DNA of 64,000 nucleotides, from contig NZ_CP104854.1 of assembly GCF_050916235.1 (NCBI RefSeq), positions 2,170,001-2,234,000 of the forward strand, written 5' to 3'. Position numbers and translations under genes: made by a program. This stretch comes from Maridesulfovibrio sp050916235. Lineage in GTDB: Bacteria; Desulfobacterota; Desulfovibrionia; Desulfovibrionales; Desulfovibrionaceae. Positions within the stretch are counted from its first letter, which is position 1. The number at the start of each line of letters is the position of its first letter. Below the pieces are notes generated by a model, which worked only from the letters and a program-made list of their open reading frames with translations, had not been told where the DNA came from and did no database searches. Below, piece by piece: positions 42,856 to 50,133 of the stretch.

Positions 42856-43116
42856 ATGATCAGACAGCGCGTCAGGGACTACTATTGGCAACAGACTATT
42901 AACTGCGCCGCTGTTACCCTGAAAATTCTTGCTGAACAATATGGTATTGAGCCTTCGCATCAAGTCCTGACTTCCTCTGTTGGTATGCAGGGTGCAGGCT
43001 TTTATAGCGACCAGCCCTCACATCTCCGTGAGGAGTTGAGCTCAAGGGCTGTCATCTTGAGTTCAGAATTTCTCCACGAAATGCTGCCCCTTCTGGAAGC
43101 GAGCTCTGGTCATTAA
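42856..43116 (+). CDS. C_GCAxxG_C_C-family-like protein, probably truncated
   Basis: The 86-residue frame contains INCAAVTLKILAEQYGIEP, which matches the first Cys motif of C_GCAxxG_C_C redox proteins, and VGMQGAG in place of the glycine motif. The later cysteines are absent and the tail (SRAVILSSEFLHEMLP) looks unrelated, so this is likely a shortened or frameshifted member. It lies between the small membrane protein and the methyltransferase on the same strand. Confidence 0.5.
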   Translation: MIRQRVRDYYWQQTINCAAVTLKILAEQYGIEPSHQVLTSSVGMQGAGFYSDQPSHLREELSSRAVILSSEFLHEMLPLLEASSGH

Positions 43117-43170
43117 AACAGGAATGAGAACAAACTCATACATCATAATTCAGACGAAGGGAGGCATTGG

Positions 43171-43794
43171 ATGGGAAGTAAGGAATACTTTAGCGAGGTT
43201 GCAGAAAACTGGGATAGCATGCGATCAGGTTTCTTTTCCGAATCGCTGAGAGAAAAGGCCCTTTCGCTTGTCAATGTGCAGCAGGGGCGTGCAGCAGCCG
43301 ACATTGGTGCAGGAACAGGATTCCTGACAGAAGCGCTCTTGGAAAAAGGATTGGAGGTGATTTCCGTGGACCAATCTTCAGAAATGCTTGCTGTACTCAA
43401 ACGACGTTTCGGCCATTATAAAGGGCTTGATTGCAGGATTGGGGAATCGGAAAATCTTCCTGTTGCTGATGCAAGTATAGATTATGTATTTGCCAATATG
43501 TATCTCCATCATGTTGAGGATCCATCGAAAACGATTTCAGAAATGGCGAGGCTACTAAAACCAGGTGGGAAATTGGCAATTACCGATCTAGATGAGCATG
43601 AGTTCATGTTATTGCTAACAGAACAGCATGATCGCTGGATGGGTTTCAAACGATCACGTGTGGAAGCATGGCTCATCGCTGCAGGGCTGAAAAATGTGCA
43701 GGTAACATGTGCAAGTGAGAATTGCTGCGCTGACTCAAGCTGCGGAAGTGGCCAAGCCAGAATCAGCATCTTTGTAGCCTATGGTGAAAAGTGA
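43171..43794 (+). CDS. Class I SAM-dependent methyltransferase (UbiE/Methyltransf_11-like)
   Basis: The 207-residue protein has motif I ADIGAGTGFLTEALLEKG, the acidic motif II VISVDQSS, and LHHVEDPSKTISEMARLLKPGG before the final strands. The C terminus carries a cysteine cluster CCADSSCGSG, which could bind a soft metal or metalloid. The substrate is unknown; arsenic or other metalloid methylation is one option suggested only by the cysteines. RBS GGGAGG is at the start. It ends the plus-strand set downstream of LysR. Confidence 0.8.
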   Translation: MGSKEYFSEVAENWDSMRSGFFSESLREKALSLVNVQQGRAAADIGAGTGFLTEALLEKGLEVISVDQSSEMLAVLKRRFGHYKGLDCRIGESENLPVADASIDYVFANMYLHHVEDPSKTISEMARLLKPGGKLAITDLDEHEFMLLLTEQHDRWMGFKRSRVEAWLIAAGLKNVQVTCASENCCADSSCGSGQARISIFVAYGEK

Positions 43795-43941
43795 CACCTT
43801 CCTGGATTGTTTGCTGCGAACGTCGACCTCTTCTTAAAAGCAGCTTGAATTGGCAGAAGGGAAAAGGAAGAGACTCCGTCCCATTGTGTTGCCTGCAAGA
43901 CTTGTTGAAGTACCTGTGGTTTTCCATGGTTCGAGCCCACT

Positions 43942-44180
43942 TCATGGATCATTTCCCAAAAGGTTCAAGAAGGGTAAACAGTTCTTCCCCAGAGGGGTAA
44001 GGATGTATTTGCCCTCTGCACGCTGAATGAGTCCTGCTTCACGCAGGTCTTTCAGCCGACTGTTCAGGATGAAGGTGAAATGGATTCATATTTGTTCCAA
44101 AATTGCTTTGAAGGTTGTTGCTCCGTTGCTCAGATTCCAGATGACCCATGGGCCACCTTCTGCTGAGCAGATCAAATTCA
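43942..44180 (-). pseudogene. HxlR/winged-helix regulator remnant with internal stop
   Basis: On the minus strand a frame reads GGPWVIWNLSNGATTFKAIL, then EQI, a TGA stop, and on through ILNSRLKDLREAGLIQ to YILTPLGKNCLPFL. The order (W-I-L-W, S-x-L-x-x-R-L, L-x-x-x-G-L-I, L-T-x-x-G) is that of HxlR-type regulators. With no usable start and a mid-gene stop it is a pseudogene. Confidence 0.6.
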
Positions 44181-44343
44181 GCCATTAAAGGGGCTCCTGT
44201 TTTGGAGCCCCGAACCGGTTTACCCTGACGTGGAATAGCAATACGATCTCTCTTTTCTTTTCGTTTGCTAAGATAGTAGTCGCGGGCAGCCCAAAAAAGA
44301 AAGTTTAATTCTACTTTGTCACACCAGCCAGTCCCGGTCTGGC

Positions 44344-44487
44344 TTAAGCTGAATCAATAAACGCCTGCCACTGTCGGTGACTGACGGCCATCTGGCGAAG
44401 ATCTTCCTTGGGCGTTATATCCCGACGAGGCAGGAAATGGGCAAAGAGCGTAGCAATATCGGGACAACTGAGTATCCCAACCTATTA
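44344..44487 (-). pseudogene. C-terminal remnant of an unidentified protein
   Basis: A minus-strand frame of about 47 codons preceded by a stop ends with RDITPKEDLRQMAVSHRQWQ and FIDSA before TAA. Its codon use is protein-like but there is no start. Around it (43795-44724) I see no intact gene; together with the HxlR remnant this is a decayed stretch of E2 cargo. Confidence 0.35.
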
Positions 44488-44724
44488 AGCTCTCTTTTTA
44501 AGGATGATATACAGAAAAATATAACACTAGATTATGACGTATTATTTCATTTTTTTTGATGAGTATTATGTAGTATTGGCGTGTTATACGTGACATGCGG
44601 GTGAGTGCCAAACAAGCTTTGTTTGCCGGAACCGGTTCCGGAACCGAGCAACTTCTCCTGCAAATGTCGGGGAGATATACAGATCAGCTGAATTACTTGT
44701 TGGACATCAAAAAAAGAGGATTTC

Positions 44725-45102
44725 ATGATTAAATTTGTTATGTGCGCAAAGCGTCACCCGTCTTTATCACAGGCTGAGTTTCATGACTATTGGCTAAACC
44801 ATCATGGCCCCTTATTCAAGAAGTTTGCAGACACCTATAAGGCAGTTCGTTACGTGCAAAGCCATACCGTCGATTCACCATTAAACAAAAATATCCAGAA
44901 ATCCAGAGGATTGTCAGAACCATATGATGGCGTTGGTGAGATATGGTGGCAGTCGGAAGCAGACTTTCTGTCAGCCATAAATTCTCCAGAAGGTCAAGAA
45001 CTTCGCAAAATTTTTATAGAGGATGAAGCTAGATTTCTAGATCTGAAAGCATCCTCAGCTTTTTTTACCGTCGAGCATATTCTCATTGATGGAAAGGTAT
45101 AA
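44725..45102 (+). CDS. EthD-domain protein
   Basis: The 125-residue protein has the EthD dimeric alpha/beta-barrel pattern: MIKFVMCAKRHPSLSQAEFH, DYWLNHHGPL, RYVQSH and YDGVGEIWWQSEADF. Family members serve ring-oxidising or polyketide-tailoring pathways, or have no known role. GAGG lies upstream of ATG. It is the last intact gene in E2, with no pathway partner next to it. Confidence 0.8.
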   Translation: MIKFVMCAKRHPSLSQAEFHDYWLNHHGPLFKKFADTYKAVRYVQSHTVDSPLNKNIQKSRGLSEPYDGVGEIWWQSEADFLSAINSPEGQELRKIFIEDEARFLDLKASSAFFTVEHILIDGKV

Positions 45103-45280
45103 TTAACGGGGATGCCCAGCCACAGCTTGAAGAAGGACTTTTGTTACGTTGTCGCTACACAAAATCCCCTCAATCAGGCGTTTGCTTTACATCTAATTAC
45201 AGCGAAAGCAGTGGTCGAAAGTGGAAAAGTAACTTCGATTAAATTTGCCGACCAATACATGCGGCTTAAGCGTAATTTTT

Positions 45281-45306
45281 TTATCAAACTTTATTTTCAG
45301 TCCACA
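45281..45306 (-). repeat. E2 distal end with a single recognisable TnsB-type site
   Basis: TTATCAAACTTTATTTTCAG plus TCCACA is the inverse of the E2 proximal terminus. No second or third site is visible in the preceding 200 bases, unlike E1, so this end is probably reduced by deletion. Confidence 0.75.
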
Positions 45307-45310
45307 AACT

Positions 45311-45410
45311 TGTGAGAAAGTAATAAAGTTCTTTACTAAGTAATAAAGTCGTGAATTAAAGCCGCTCCTGTCAGACTGTAAATATGGTATAAAACAGGAG
45401 CGGCTTTTTT
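45311..45410 (+). mobile_element. E3: solitary Tn7-type end of the E1 subfamily, without tnsA
   Basis: TGTGAGAAAGTAATAAAG is identical to the E1 terminus. Two sites follow (45318-45337, 45338-45357), both with the GTATAC core mutated (TTCTTTACT and TCGTGAATT). Next comes the hairpin AAAGCCGCTCCTGTC...AACAGGAGCGGCTTTTTT (45358-45410). At the tnsA start the ATG is lost (AGTG). It is the remnant of an older insertion; no matching far end was found downstream in this window. The hairpin may now end transcription of the flanking minus-strand cluster. Confidence 0.85.
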
Positions 45411-45455
45411 AGTGTAAGCGATAATTTAAGAATTATTCTATTCGGCTTGGTTCGT

Positions 45456-46151
45456 TCAGGAATTTACCCCAAGCGTATAGGCCTGCCTGAAAGCGGCACT
45501 TTTCTGGGCCGCCCCCTCATCCCACGCTCCGGTAATGGACATAATGCCTTTCTCCTTAGCCCCGCTGAAACTTCTCGTGAAGATTTTCAGGTTTTTCACG
45601 GAACTTTCCACTTGAGAATTTCCGCCGGCGCAGGACACCGCGTAGTAGAAATCCTTATCGCGAAGTAGGGGATATATAGGACATGCCCGATCAATGAAAA
45701 CTTTCATCTGACCGTTCATGACATGAAAATATACAGGAGTAGCTAAGACGATGGTATCCGCAGCAAGCATTCTTTCGCGGATTTTGTCCATATCATCCTG
45801 TTGAGAACATGAACCCGGTTCATCAATGCAGGCTAGACACCCGGTGCAATAGTTAATTTTCTTTTCAGATAACCGGATCTTTTCAACTACATGGCCGGCC
45901 TCTTGAGCCCCGCGCATAAATTCATTGCTCAGGGCATCAGAGTTACTGTTTGCTCTGGGGCTGGATGAGATTATGAGTATTGTTTTGCCGGAGGTTTTAT
46001 TGGTTGCGGCTTGCGCTTCCGATGGCAGAACATAGGCCCCCATTCCTGCAATAAGGGGGGCGGCTGCGATTGCAACCCCAGCCTTAAGGAAGCCACGGCG
46101 GTCAAGTAAAACTAAGGGGCGGTTAAAATCAGTATCTTTCTTGTCAGACAT
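45456..46151 (-). CDS. Tat-exported flavodoxin-fold NAD(P)H/FMN reductase-like protein
   Basis: The 231-residue product (start MSDKKDTDF, AAGGAAG upstream) has a twin-arginine signal (DRRGFLKAGVAIAAAPLIAG). The mature part is a flavodoxin-like FMN fold: ILIISSSPRANSNSDAL for the phosphate and ATPVYFHVMNGQMKVFIDR for the isoalloxazine ring. A cysteine motif CTGCLACIDEPGSC could bind a cluster or be redox-active. It is a paralogue of the cytoplasmic gene at 47673. It is the last gene of the long minus-strand cluster. Confidence 0.85.
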   Translation of the reverse strand: MSDKKDTDFNRPLVLLDRRGFLKAGVAIAAAPLIAGMGAYVLPSEAQAATNKTSGKTILIISSSPRANSNSDALSNEFMRGAQEAGHVVEKIRLSEKKINYCTGCLACIDEPGSCSQQDDMDKIRERMLAADTIVLATPVYFHVMNGQMKVFIDRACPIYPLLRDKDFYYAVSCAGGNSQVESSVKNLKIFTRSFSGAKEKGIMSITGAWDEGAAQKSAAFRQAYTLGVNS

Positions 46152-46205
46152 GCGTTTCTTCCTTGCCTTCTTTACGTGTCCCAATAGTGCCGGGATTTGG
46201 TTTTC

Positions 46206-47057
46206 TTATTTTTCAATCTTGATTGTTCCGGCCAGCTTTCTGATATGTTCACTGCCCTGAACGGCATTTCCGAGTTCATACAAACCTGAAGCAGAACCGA
46301 AGCTGCCGTAAAACATTACTACATCCCCCCAGGGGGCATAGTATGCGAGGGTTCCGGTTCTGGCTGATTTTACCAGTGGAGTATTGCCGGTTCCCAGCTT
46401 TTTGGGGGGATAAAAAATTTTTTCATTGCTGCTGTAATTTTCCACATTGATCTTCATCGGCAGTTGGGCATAGAGGTCTTTTGCTGCCTGACTGTCGTTG
46501 AGTTCAAATACAATTTCCTGTCCGTCCGCGTGTACCTTTATCTGCATGGCTGCTTCTCCTGTTGATTCATCTGGATTGATTTTCTGAATGACTGCCTTGC
46601 CCGACATTCCGGCTATCTGGTCTATCCCGCTTAAACCGATGCCAAGCCTGTGCATTTCATCGCCTGCATGGAAATCCTTGTAGAGCATGAAGACATCACC
46701 CCATGGTGCGTAGTAGCTGAGCTCGCCTTTCTTGCCACCGTGATAGGCTTCTCTCTCTGTCACATCCAGTTTCTCGGGTGGGTAGAACATCCATTGTGCA
46801 TCACGAAAATTGCTTAATTCCAGCGATAACGGCAATTGCCCGTAAAGCTGCCTGGCCGCATCCGTGTCATAAAGCCGGAAGGAAGCAGCGTTCCCATTTG
46901 ATGTTATTTGTATGCGCATGTCGGACAACGGAAGTCCGTTAGAAGATTCCATGGCTCTCTCAGTCGCCTGAACATGAACTGTTTTGAAAAGGATGAAAGC
47001 GCAAAATATCAACCCCAGAAACAACAGGGGAAGAATTCGGCCTATTACAATATTCAT
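46206..47057 (-). CDS. Membrane-anchored protein with two cyclophilin-like domains
   Basis: From the ATG at 47057 (AGGAAG upstream) the 283-residue product has an N-terminal hydrophobic anchor (IVIGRILPLLFLGLIFCAFI) and two tandem repeats of a cyclophilin-like (DUF4-type) fold. Each repeat has the LYGQLPLSLEL or LYAQLPMKINV motif, YPPEKL/YPPKKL and YYAPWGDV. The repeats are about residues 50-160 and 170-280. These domains usually lack prolyl isomerase residues and their function is unknown. The gene sits between two redox-type genes of the cluster. Confidence 0.75.
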   Translation of the reverse strand: MNIVIGRILPLLFLGLIFCAFILFKTVHVQATERAMESSNGLPLSDMRIQITSNGNAASFRLYDTDAARQLYGQLPLSLELSNFRDAQWMFYPPEKLDVTEREAYHGGKKGELSYYAPWGDVFMLYKDFHAGDEMHRLGIGLSGIDQIAGMSGKAVIQKINPDESTGEAAMQIKVHADGQEIVFELNDSQAAKDLYAQLPMKINVENYSSNEKIFYPPKKLGTGNTPLVKSARTGTLAYYAPWGDVVMFYGSFGSASGLYELGNAVQGSEHIRKLAGTIKIEK

Positions 47058-47218
47058 GATTGTCTTCCTGCTATTGCCGTGGCCCGAAGATGCTGCAAAG
47101 AGTATCATTCCTGCGGGCCACGGTCCTTGTTGCTAGTATGTCCCGGCGTGGGGCTCTGCTTTATCTCATGTCTCCGCCCGGTGATTGCCGATTGGATTAA
47201 AGCCTGAGTAACTAGTGG

Positions 47219-47632
47219 TTAGCTGAGAGATTCGTAGTCTTCGTCCGAAACAGGTTCCAGCCATTCATTGCTTTTACCCTCACCCGGAACTTCAATCGCC
47301 AGATGAGAGAACCAGCTGTCCCTGGCTGCTCCGTGCCAGTGTTTTACGCCTGCAGGTATGTTGACGACATCTCCGGGGTTGAGTTCCCGGGCAGGCTTTT
47401 CCCATTCCTGATACCAGCCGCGACCGGCAGTACACAGCAGGATCTGCCCGCCACCTGTGCTGGCCTGATGGATATGCCAGTTGTTCCTGCATTTGGGTTC
47501 GAAGGTCACGTTTGCAACAACAAGGCCTTCGGTGGTGAGAATGTTGAGATAGCTTTGGCCTACAAAGTATTGAGCATAGGCGGTGTTTTCGTCTCCACGT
47601 GCAAAAACGTCGGTGAAGTTGGTGTCTGACAT
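47219..47632 (-). CDS. Cupin-domain protein (cytoplasmic)
   Basis: The 137-residue product (start MSDTNFTDVF) has the two cupin motifs: WHIHQASTGGGQILLCTAGRG with metal-binding His, and NPGDVVNIPAGVKHWHGAA. It resembles the cupins commonly found next to carboxymuconolactone decarboxylase-like genes, as here. It is probably a small metal-binding isomerase or dioxygenase; the substrate is unknown. It has no signal peptide, unlike its paralogue at 49055. Confidence 0.85.
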   Translation of the reverse strand: MSDTNFTDVFARGDENTAYAQYFVGQSYLNILTTEGLVVANVTFEPKCRNNWHIHQASTGGGQILLCTAGRGWYQEWEKPARELNPGDVVNIPAGVKHWHGAARDSWFSHLAIEVPGEGKSNEWLEPVSDEDYESLS

Positions 47633-47672
47633 TGTTTTCCCCATTTTATTACAGTAGATTAGTGTAGTAGGT

Positions 47673-48209
47673 TTATGCCTTCAGACCTGCTTCGTAGGCC
47701 TGTTTGGATGCTTTAGAGCCCTTTACGCCCCCCTCATCCCAGATGCCGGTGCTGGCAATGACTTCTTTTTCCTGATTCCCGTGCAGACATCCGGTGAATA
47801 CCCGGAAGCTTTGGACCGTACTTTCTACGGGAAGTTTACCGCCTGCTGCGGAGATAATGAAGTAGATGTCTTTGTTACTTATCATGGAATAAATGGGGCA
47901 GACCCTGTCGATGAAAGTTTTCATCTGGCCGTTAAAGCTGCGGAAATAAACCGGGCTGGCCAGGACAAGAACATCCGCAGACAGAATTTTGCCATATATT
48001 TCATTCATGTCGTCCTGTTGGGCACATGTCCCATTTCCGCTGATGCAGGAACAGCATCCGGTACAGTAGTTTATATTTTGGTCAGCCAGACGGATTTTTT
48101 CCGCATTGTGGCCGGACTCTTTCGCTCCACGGATGAATTCGTCACAGAGTATATCGGAGTTGCCCTGCTGTCTGGGGCTGGCTGAAATGAGAAGAATTTT
48201 TTTACTCAT
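47673..48209 (-). CDS. Flavodoxin-fold NAD(P)H-dependent FMN reductase-like protein
   Basis: The 178-residue cytoplasmic protein has FMN-binding ILLISASPRQQGNSDIL and ASPVYFRSFNGQMKTFIDR, plus the cysteine motif CTGCCSCISGNGTC. It lacks a signal peptide but otherwise parallels the Tat-exported copy two genes away. Such enzymes reduce flavins, quinones or iron-sulfur partners. It starts 40 bases before the cupin gene. Confidence 0.85.
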   Translation of the reverse strand: MSKKILLISASPRQQGNSDILCDEFIRGAKESGHNAEKIRLADQNINYCTGCCSCISGNGTCAQQDDMNEIYGKILSADVLVLASPVYFRSFNGQMKTFIDRVCPIYSMISNKDIYFIISAAGGKLPVESTVQSFRVFTGCLHGNQEKEVIASTGIWDEGGVKGSKASKQAYEAGLKA

Positions 48210-48304
48210 AAAATTACCTTATTAAGTTTGTAAAAACTAAATGCTGCAGTTGGGCTTGGCCGCGCGGGGAGAATCTCCATTGCAGCAGGGTAGCCCTGCG
48301 AGCA

Positions 48305-49042
48305 CTATTTATTTCGTTTGGCCAGTACTTCTGACAGGACCGCTTTAGCACTTTGGGCCTGCTTTTTATCAACCTTTGTATCAAGCACTTCGATGAAGGA
48401 GTTCAGTTGTTCTTCGGTCAACCCGGAGTTTATGGCCGCACCGTAGTGAAAGAACAGCTGCCCCTGAGTCCCGCTCATGTTGGCAAGGGACGCTATGGTG
48501 GCAAGTTCTCGTTCATCTTCCGTGAGTACGTCGCGGACGAAGATGTCCGCAAAAAGGTGTTCTTTCAGGAAAGTATCCATGACCGGAGAAAACAGTTGCC
48601 ACTCTGCACCTGAAATGTCTTTATCCAGTCCGGCAAGTTTAGCGCGGACTTTGGCTCCGTATTCATCCTTATTGAAATCAGTCGGGACAGGGCTGGCTTC
48701 TTTGCCTTCCTCATCTTTAATCCCATCGGCCTTACGGTCCTTCACTACTGCCATGAAGGCAGCCATGCCGTTGAGGGCGCGGGGAAATCCGGTGTAAGCA
48801 TACATCTGGACCAGAACTTCCTTGATTTCACTGATGGTCAAACCTGCTTCCAGACCTTCAGCCAGAGCCGGTTTTAAATTTTCAATATCACCGCTGGCAG
48901 TGAAGGCCGCGATTGTTATTATGGATTGTTGACGAGCGTTAAGGTTTGTTTCTGTTTTCATATTATTTGCCTCTGTTAGAGTTGCAAAACTGAGGATAAA
49001 TGCAATTGCAATAAAGAGTGAACTAAGTTTTTGCGTGAACAT
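48305..49042 (-). CDS. Exported carboxymuconolactone decarboxylase-like protein, two domains
   Basis: The 245-residue protein starts with a signal peptide (MFTQKLSSLFIAIAFILSFA, AGGAGGG upstream of ATG). It has two CMD/AhpD-type halves: about 30-110 (ITIAAFTASGDIENLKPAL, MYAYTGFPRALNGM) and about 150-240. It has no cysteine at all, so an AhpD-like peroxidase role is ruled out; a decarboxylase or isomerase role is open. It is close to a signal-peptide-bearing cupin gene, 12 bases away. Confidence 0.85.
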   Translation of the reverse strand: MFTQKLSSLFIAIAFILSFATLTEANNMKTETNLNARQQSIITIAAFTASGDIENLKPALAEGLEAGLTISEIKEVLVQMYAYTGFPRALNGMAAFMAVVKDRKADGIKDEEGKEASPVPTDFNKDEYGAKVRAKLAGLDKDISGAEWQLFSPVMDTFLKEHLFADIFVRDVLTEDERELATIASLANMSGTQGQLFFHYGAAINSGLTEEQLNSFIEVLDTKVDKKQAQSAKAVLSEVLAKRNK

Positions 49043-49054
49043 ATGATCACCCTC

Positions 49055-49534
49055 CTATCGCTTCATATATTGTTCGTCGGTAACTTTTTCTTTCCAAACT
49101 ACAGCCTTGTCGTCTTTGACTCCGGAGATAACAAGATGAGTCATGGGAGCTTCCGGGGTGGCACCATGCCAGTGATCCAGTTCACTCGGGCACCATACGG
49201 TTTCGCCTTCTTTGAATTCGATAACCTTGCCATCGCGTGTTCCGGTTAAAGCAACACCGTCAGTGACGATCATATGTTGCCCGGCCGGATGCCAGTGCCA
49301 GTTTGTCCTTGCGCCGGGCTGGAAGGTGACATACGCGCCGGAAAAGCTGGTTTCATCATTAGCAGGGAAGAGCATGTCCACCTTTACATCACCGGTGAAA
49401 AGGTTCGCAGGGCCTTTGAATGTTTTTTGTGATCCCTGTGGATAAAAAGTCTGTGCCTTGCTTACGTTGGATTGATCCGCATAGGCGACTGAAGTTGCCA
49501 TCACCAACACCGTGATAAGAATTAACTTTTTCAT
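49055..49534 (-). CDS. Exported cupin-domain protein
   Basis: The 159-residue product has a signal peptide (MKKLILITVLVMATSVAYA) and cupin motifs: WHWHPAGQHMIVTDGVALTG and KEGETVWCPSELDHWHGAT. Metal-binding histidines are present in both. It resembles the periplasmic cupins paired with CMD proteins. It lies in the middle of the minus-strand cluster, 12 bases from the CMD gene, so the two are probably translated together. Confidence 0.85.
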   Translation of the reverse strand: MKKLILITVLVMATSVAYADQSNVSKAQTFYPQGSQKTFKGPANLFTGDVKVDMLFPANDETSFSGAYVTFQPGARTNWHWHPAGQHMIVTDGVALTGTRDGKVIEFKEGETVWCPSELDHWHGATPEAPMTHLVISGVKDDKAVVWKEKVTDEQYMKR

Positions 49535-49585
49535 TACATACTCCTATTTGTTTTACGGTCAAAACCGTGTGTCAGGTTATCGGAA

Positions 49586-50059
49586 TTAATCTCGTTCGAT
49601 CCTGAGGGAGATACTTTCAGCAAGGGTATTCATTATGGACAGCGGAGCTTTAATGATCCCCATGTTTACGATGCCGTCGAACTGTTCGGAAATGTCTTCG
49701 TCCTTGTAGAGGATAGTGAAATAGTTACCGCTCACGGCAAATGCTATATCTCCGTCAAGCCAACCATCACGCAGATCACTTTTGTCATAAGGCAGGCCAT
49801 CACTCATCACGCCACAGTAATCATGAGCGTAACGTTGTAATTCAACAGTATAGGGAAGTTTTGCGATGAGTGCCTGTGCTGATTTGCTGTCGTTAAGGAG
49901 TGCCGGGATTACGGTTTCACCGACAATCAGTTTGACTGCGGTTCCGTTTTCAAGAGTACGGCTGGCGTATTTGCCATCAGTTTCGGATTCCGCGCGGCAT
50001 TTTGTTGCAAATGCCAGCGACCCAATTGAAATAAGGCTGATAAGTAATAATTTAAGCAT
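49586..50059 (-). CDS. Exported cyclophilin-like protein
   Basis: The 157-residue product has a signal peptide (MLKLLLISLISIGSLAFA) and one cyclophilin-like domain: VKLIVGETVIPALLNDSKSA, IAKLPYTVELQRYAHDYCG and FAVSGNYFTILYKDED. It is the single-domain counterpart of the double-domain protein at 46206. Function is unknown. Confidence 0.75.
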   Translation of the reverse strand: MLKLLLISLISIGSLAFATKCRAESETDGKYASRTLENGTAVKLIVGETVIPALLNDSKSAQALIAKLPYTVELQRYAHDYCGVMSDGLPYDKSDLRDGWLDGDIAFAVSGNYFTILYKDEDISEQFDGIVNMGIIKAPLSIMNTLAESISLRIERD

Positions 50060-50133
50060 GTTTGCTCCTGTATTGTTGTTTTATATTTTGATACCTGATG
50101 GCGGTCTTAAATCTTCATTTGCGCATTTGAGTT

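Larger units (their letters stand above)
38402..45306 (+). mobile_element. Decayed Tn7-family element E2 (about 6.9 kb)
   Basis: The ends are TGTGGACTGAAAATAAAG at 38402 and its exact inverse CTTTATTTTCAGTCCACA ending at 45306. Its terminal repeats differ from those of E1, so it belongs to another Tn7 subfamily. It keeps only the 5' part of tnsA (split by an IS); tnsBCDE are missing. Cargo between the ends: LysR regulator, small membrane protein, C_GCAxxG-type fragment, methyltransferase, broken HxlR gene and EthD protein. The flanks (GGGCT inferred on the left, AACTT on the right) do not match, so the two ends may not come from one insertion event. Confidence 0.8.

Noticed and set aside
44377..44559. 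60-codon plus-strand ORF
   Set aside because: It overlaps a better minus-strand protein remnant, and its low-complexity tail and lack of RBS suggest chance.
45112..45315. Small ORF MPSHSLKKDFCYVVATQ... after the EthD gene
   Set aside because: It runs through the E2 terminal repeat into E3 and has no ribosome site or motif.
17749..45410. The whole region as one large Tn7 element with internal repeats
   Set aside because: E1 has its own perfect GGCTT duplication and both ends, and E2 has different terminal repeats and its own tnsA fragment.
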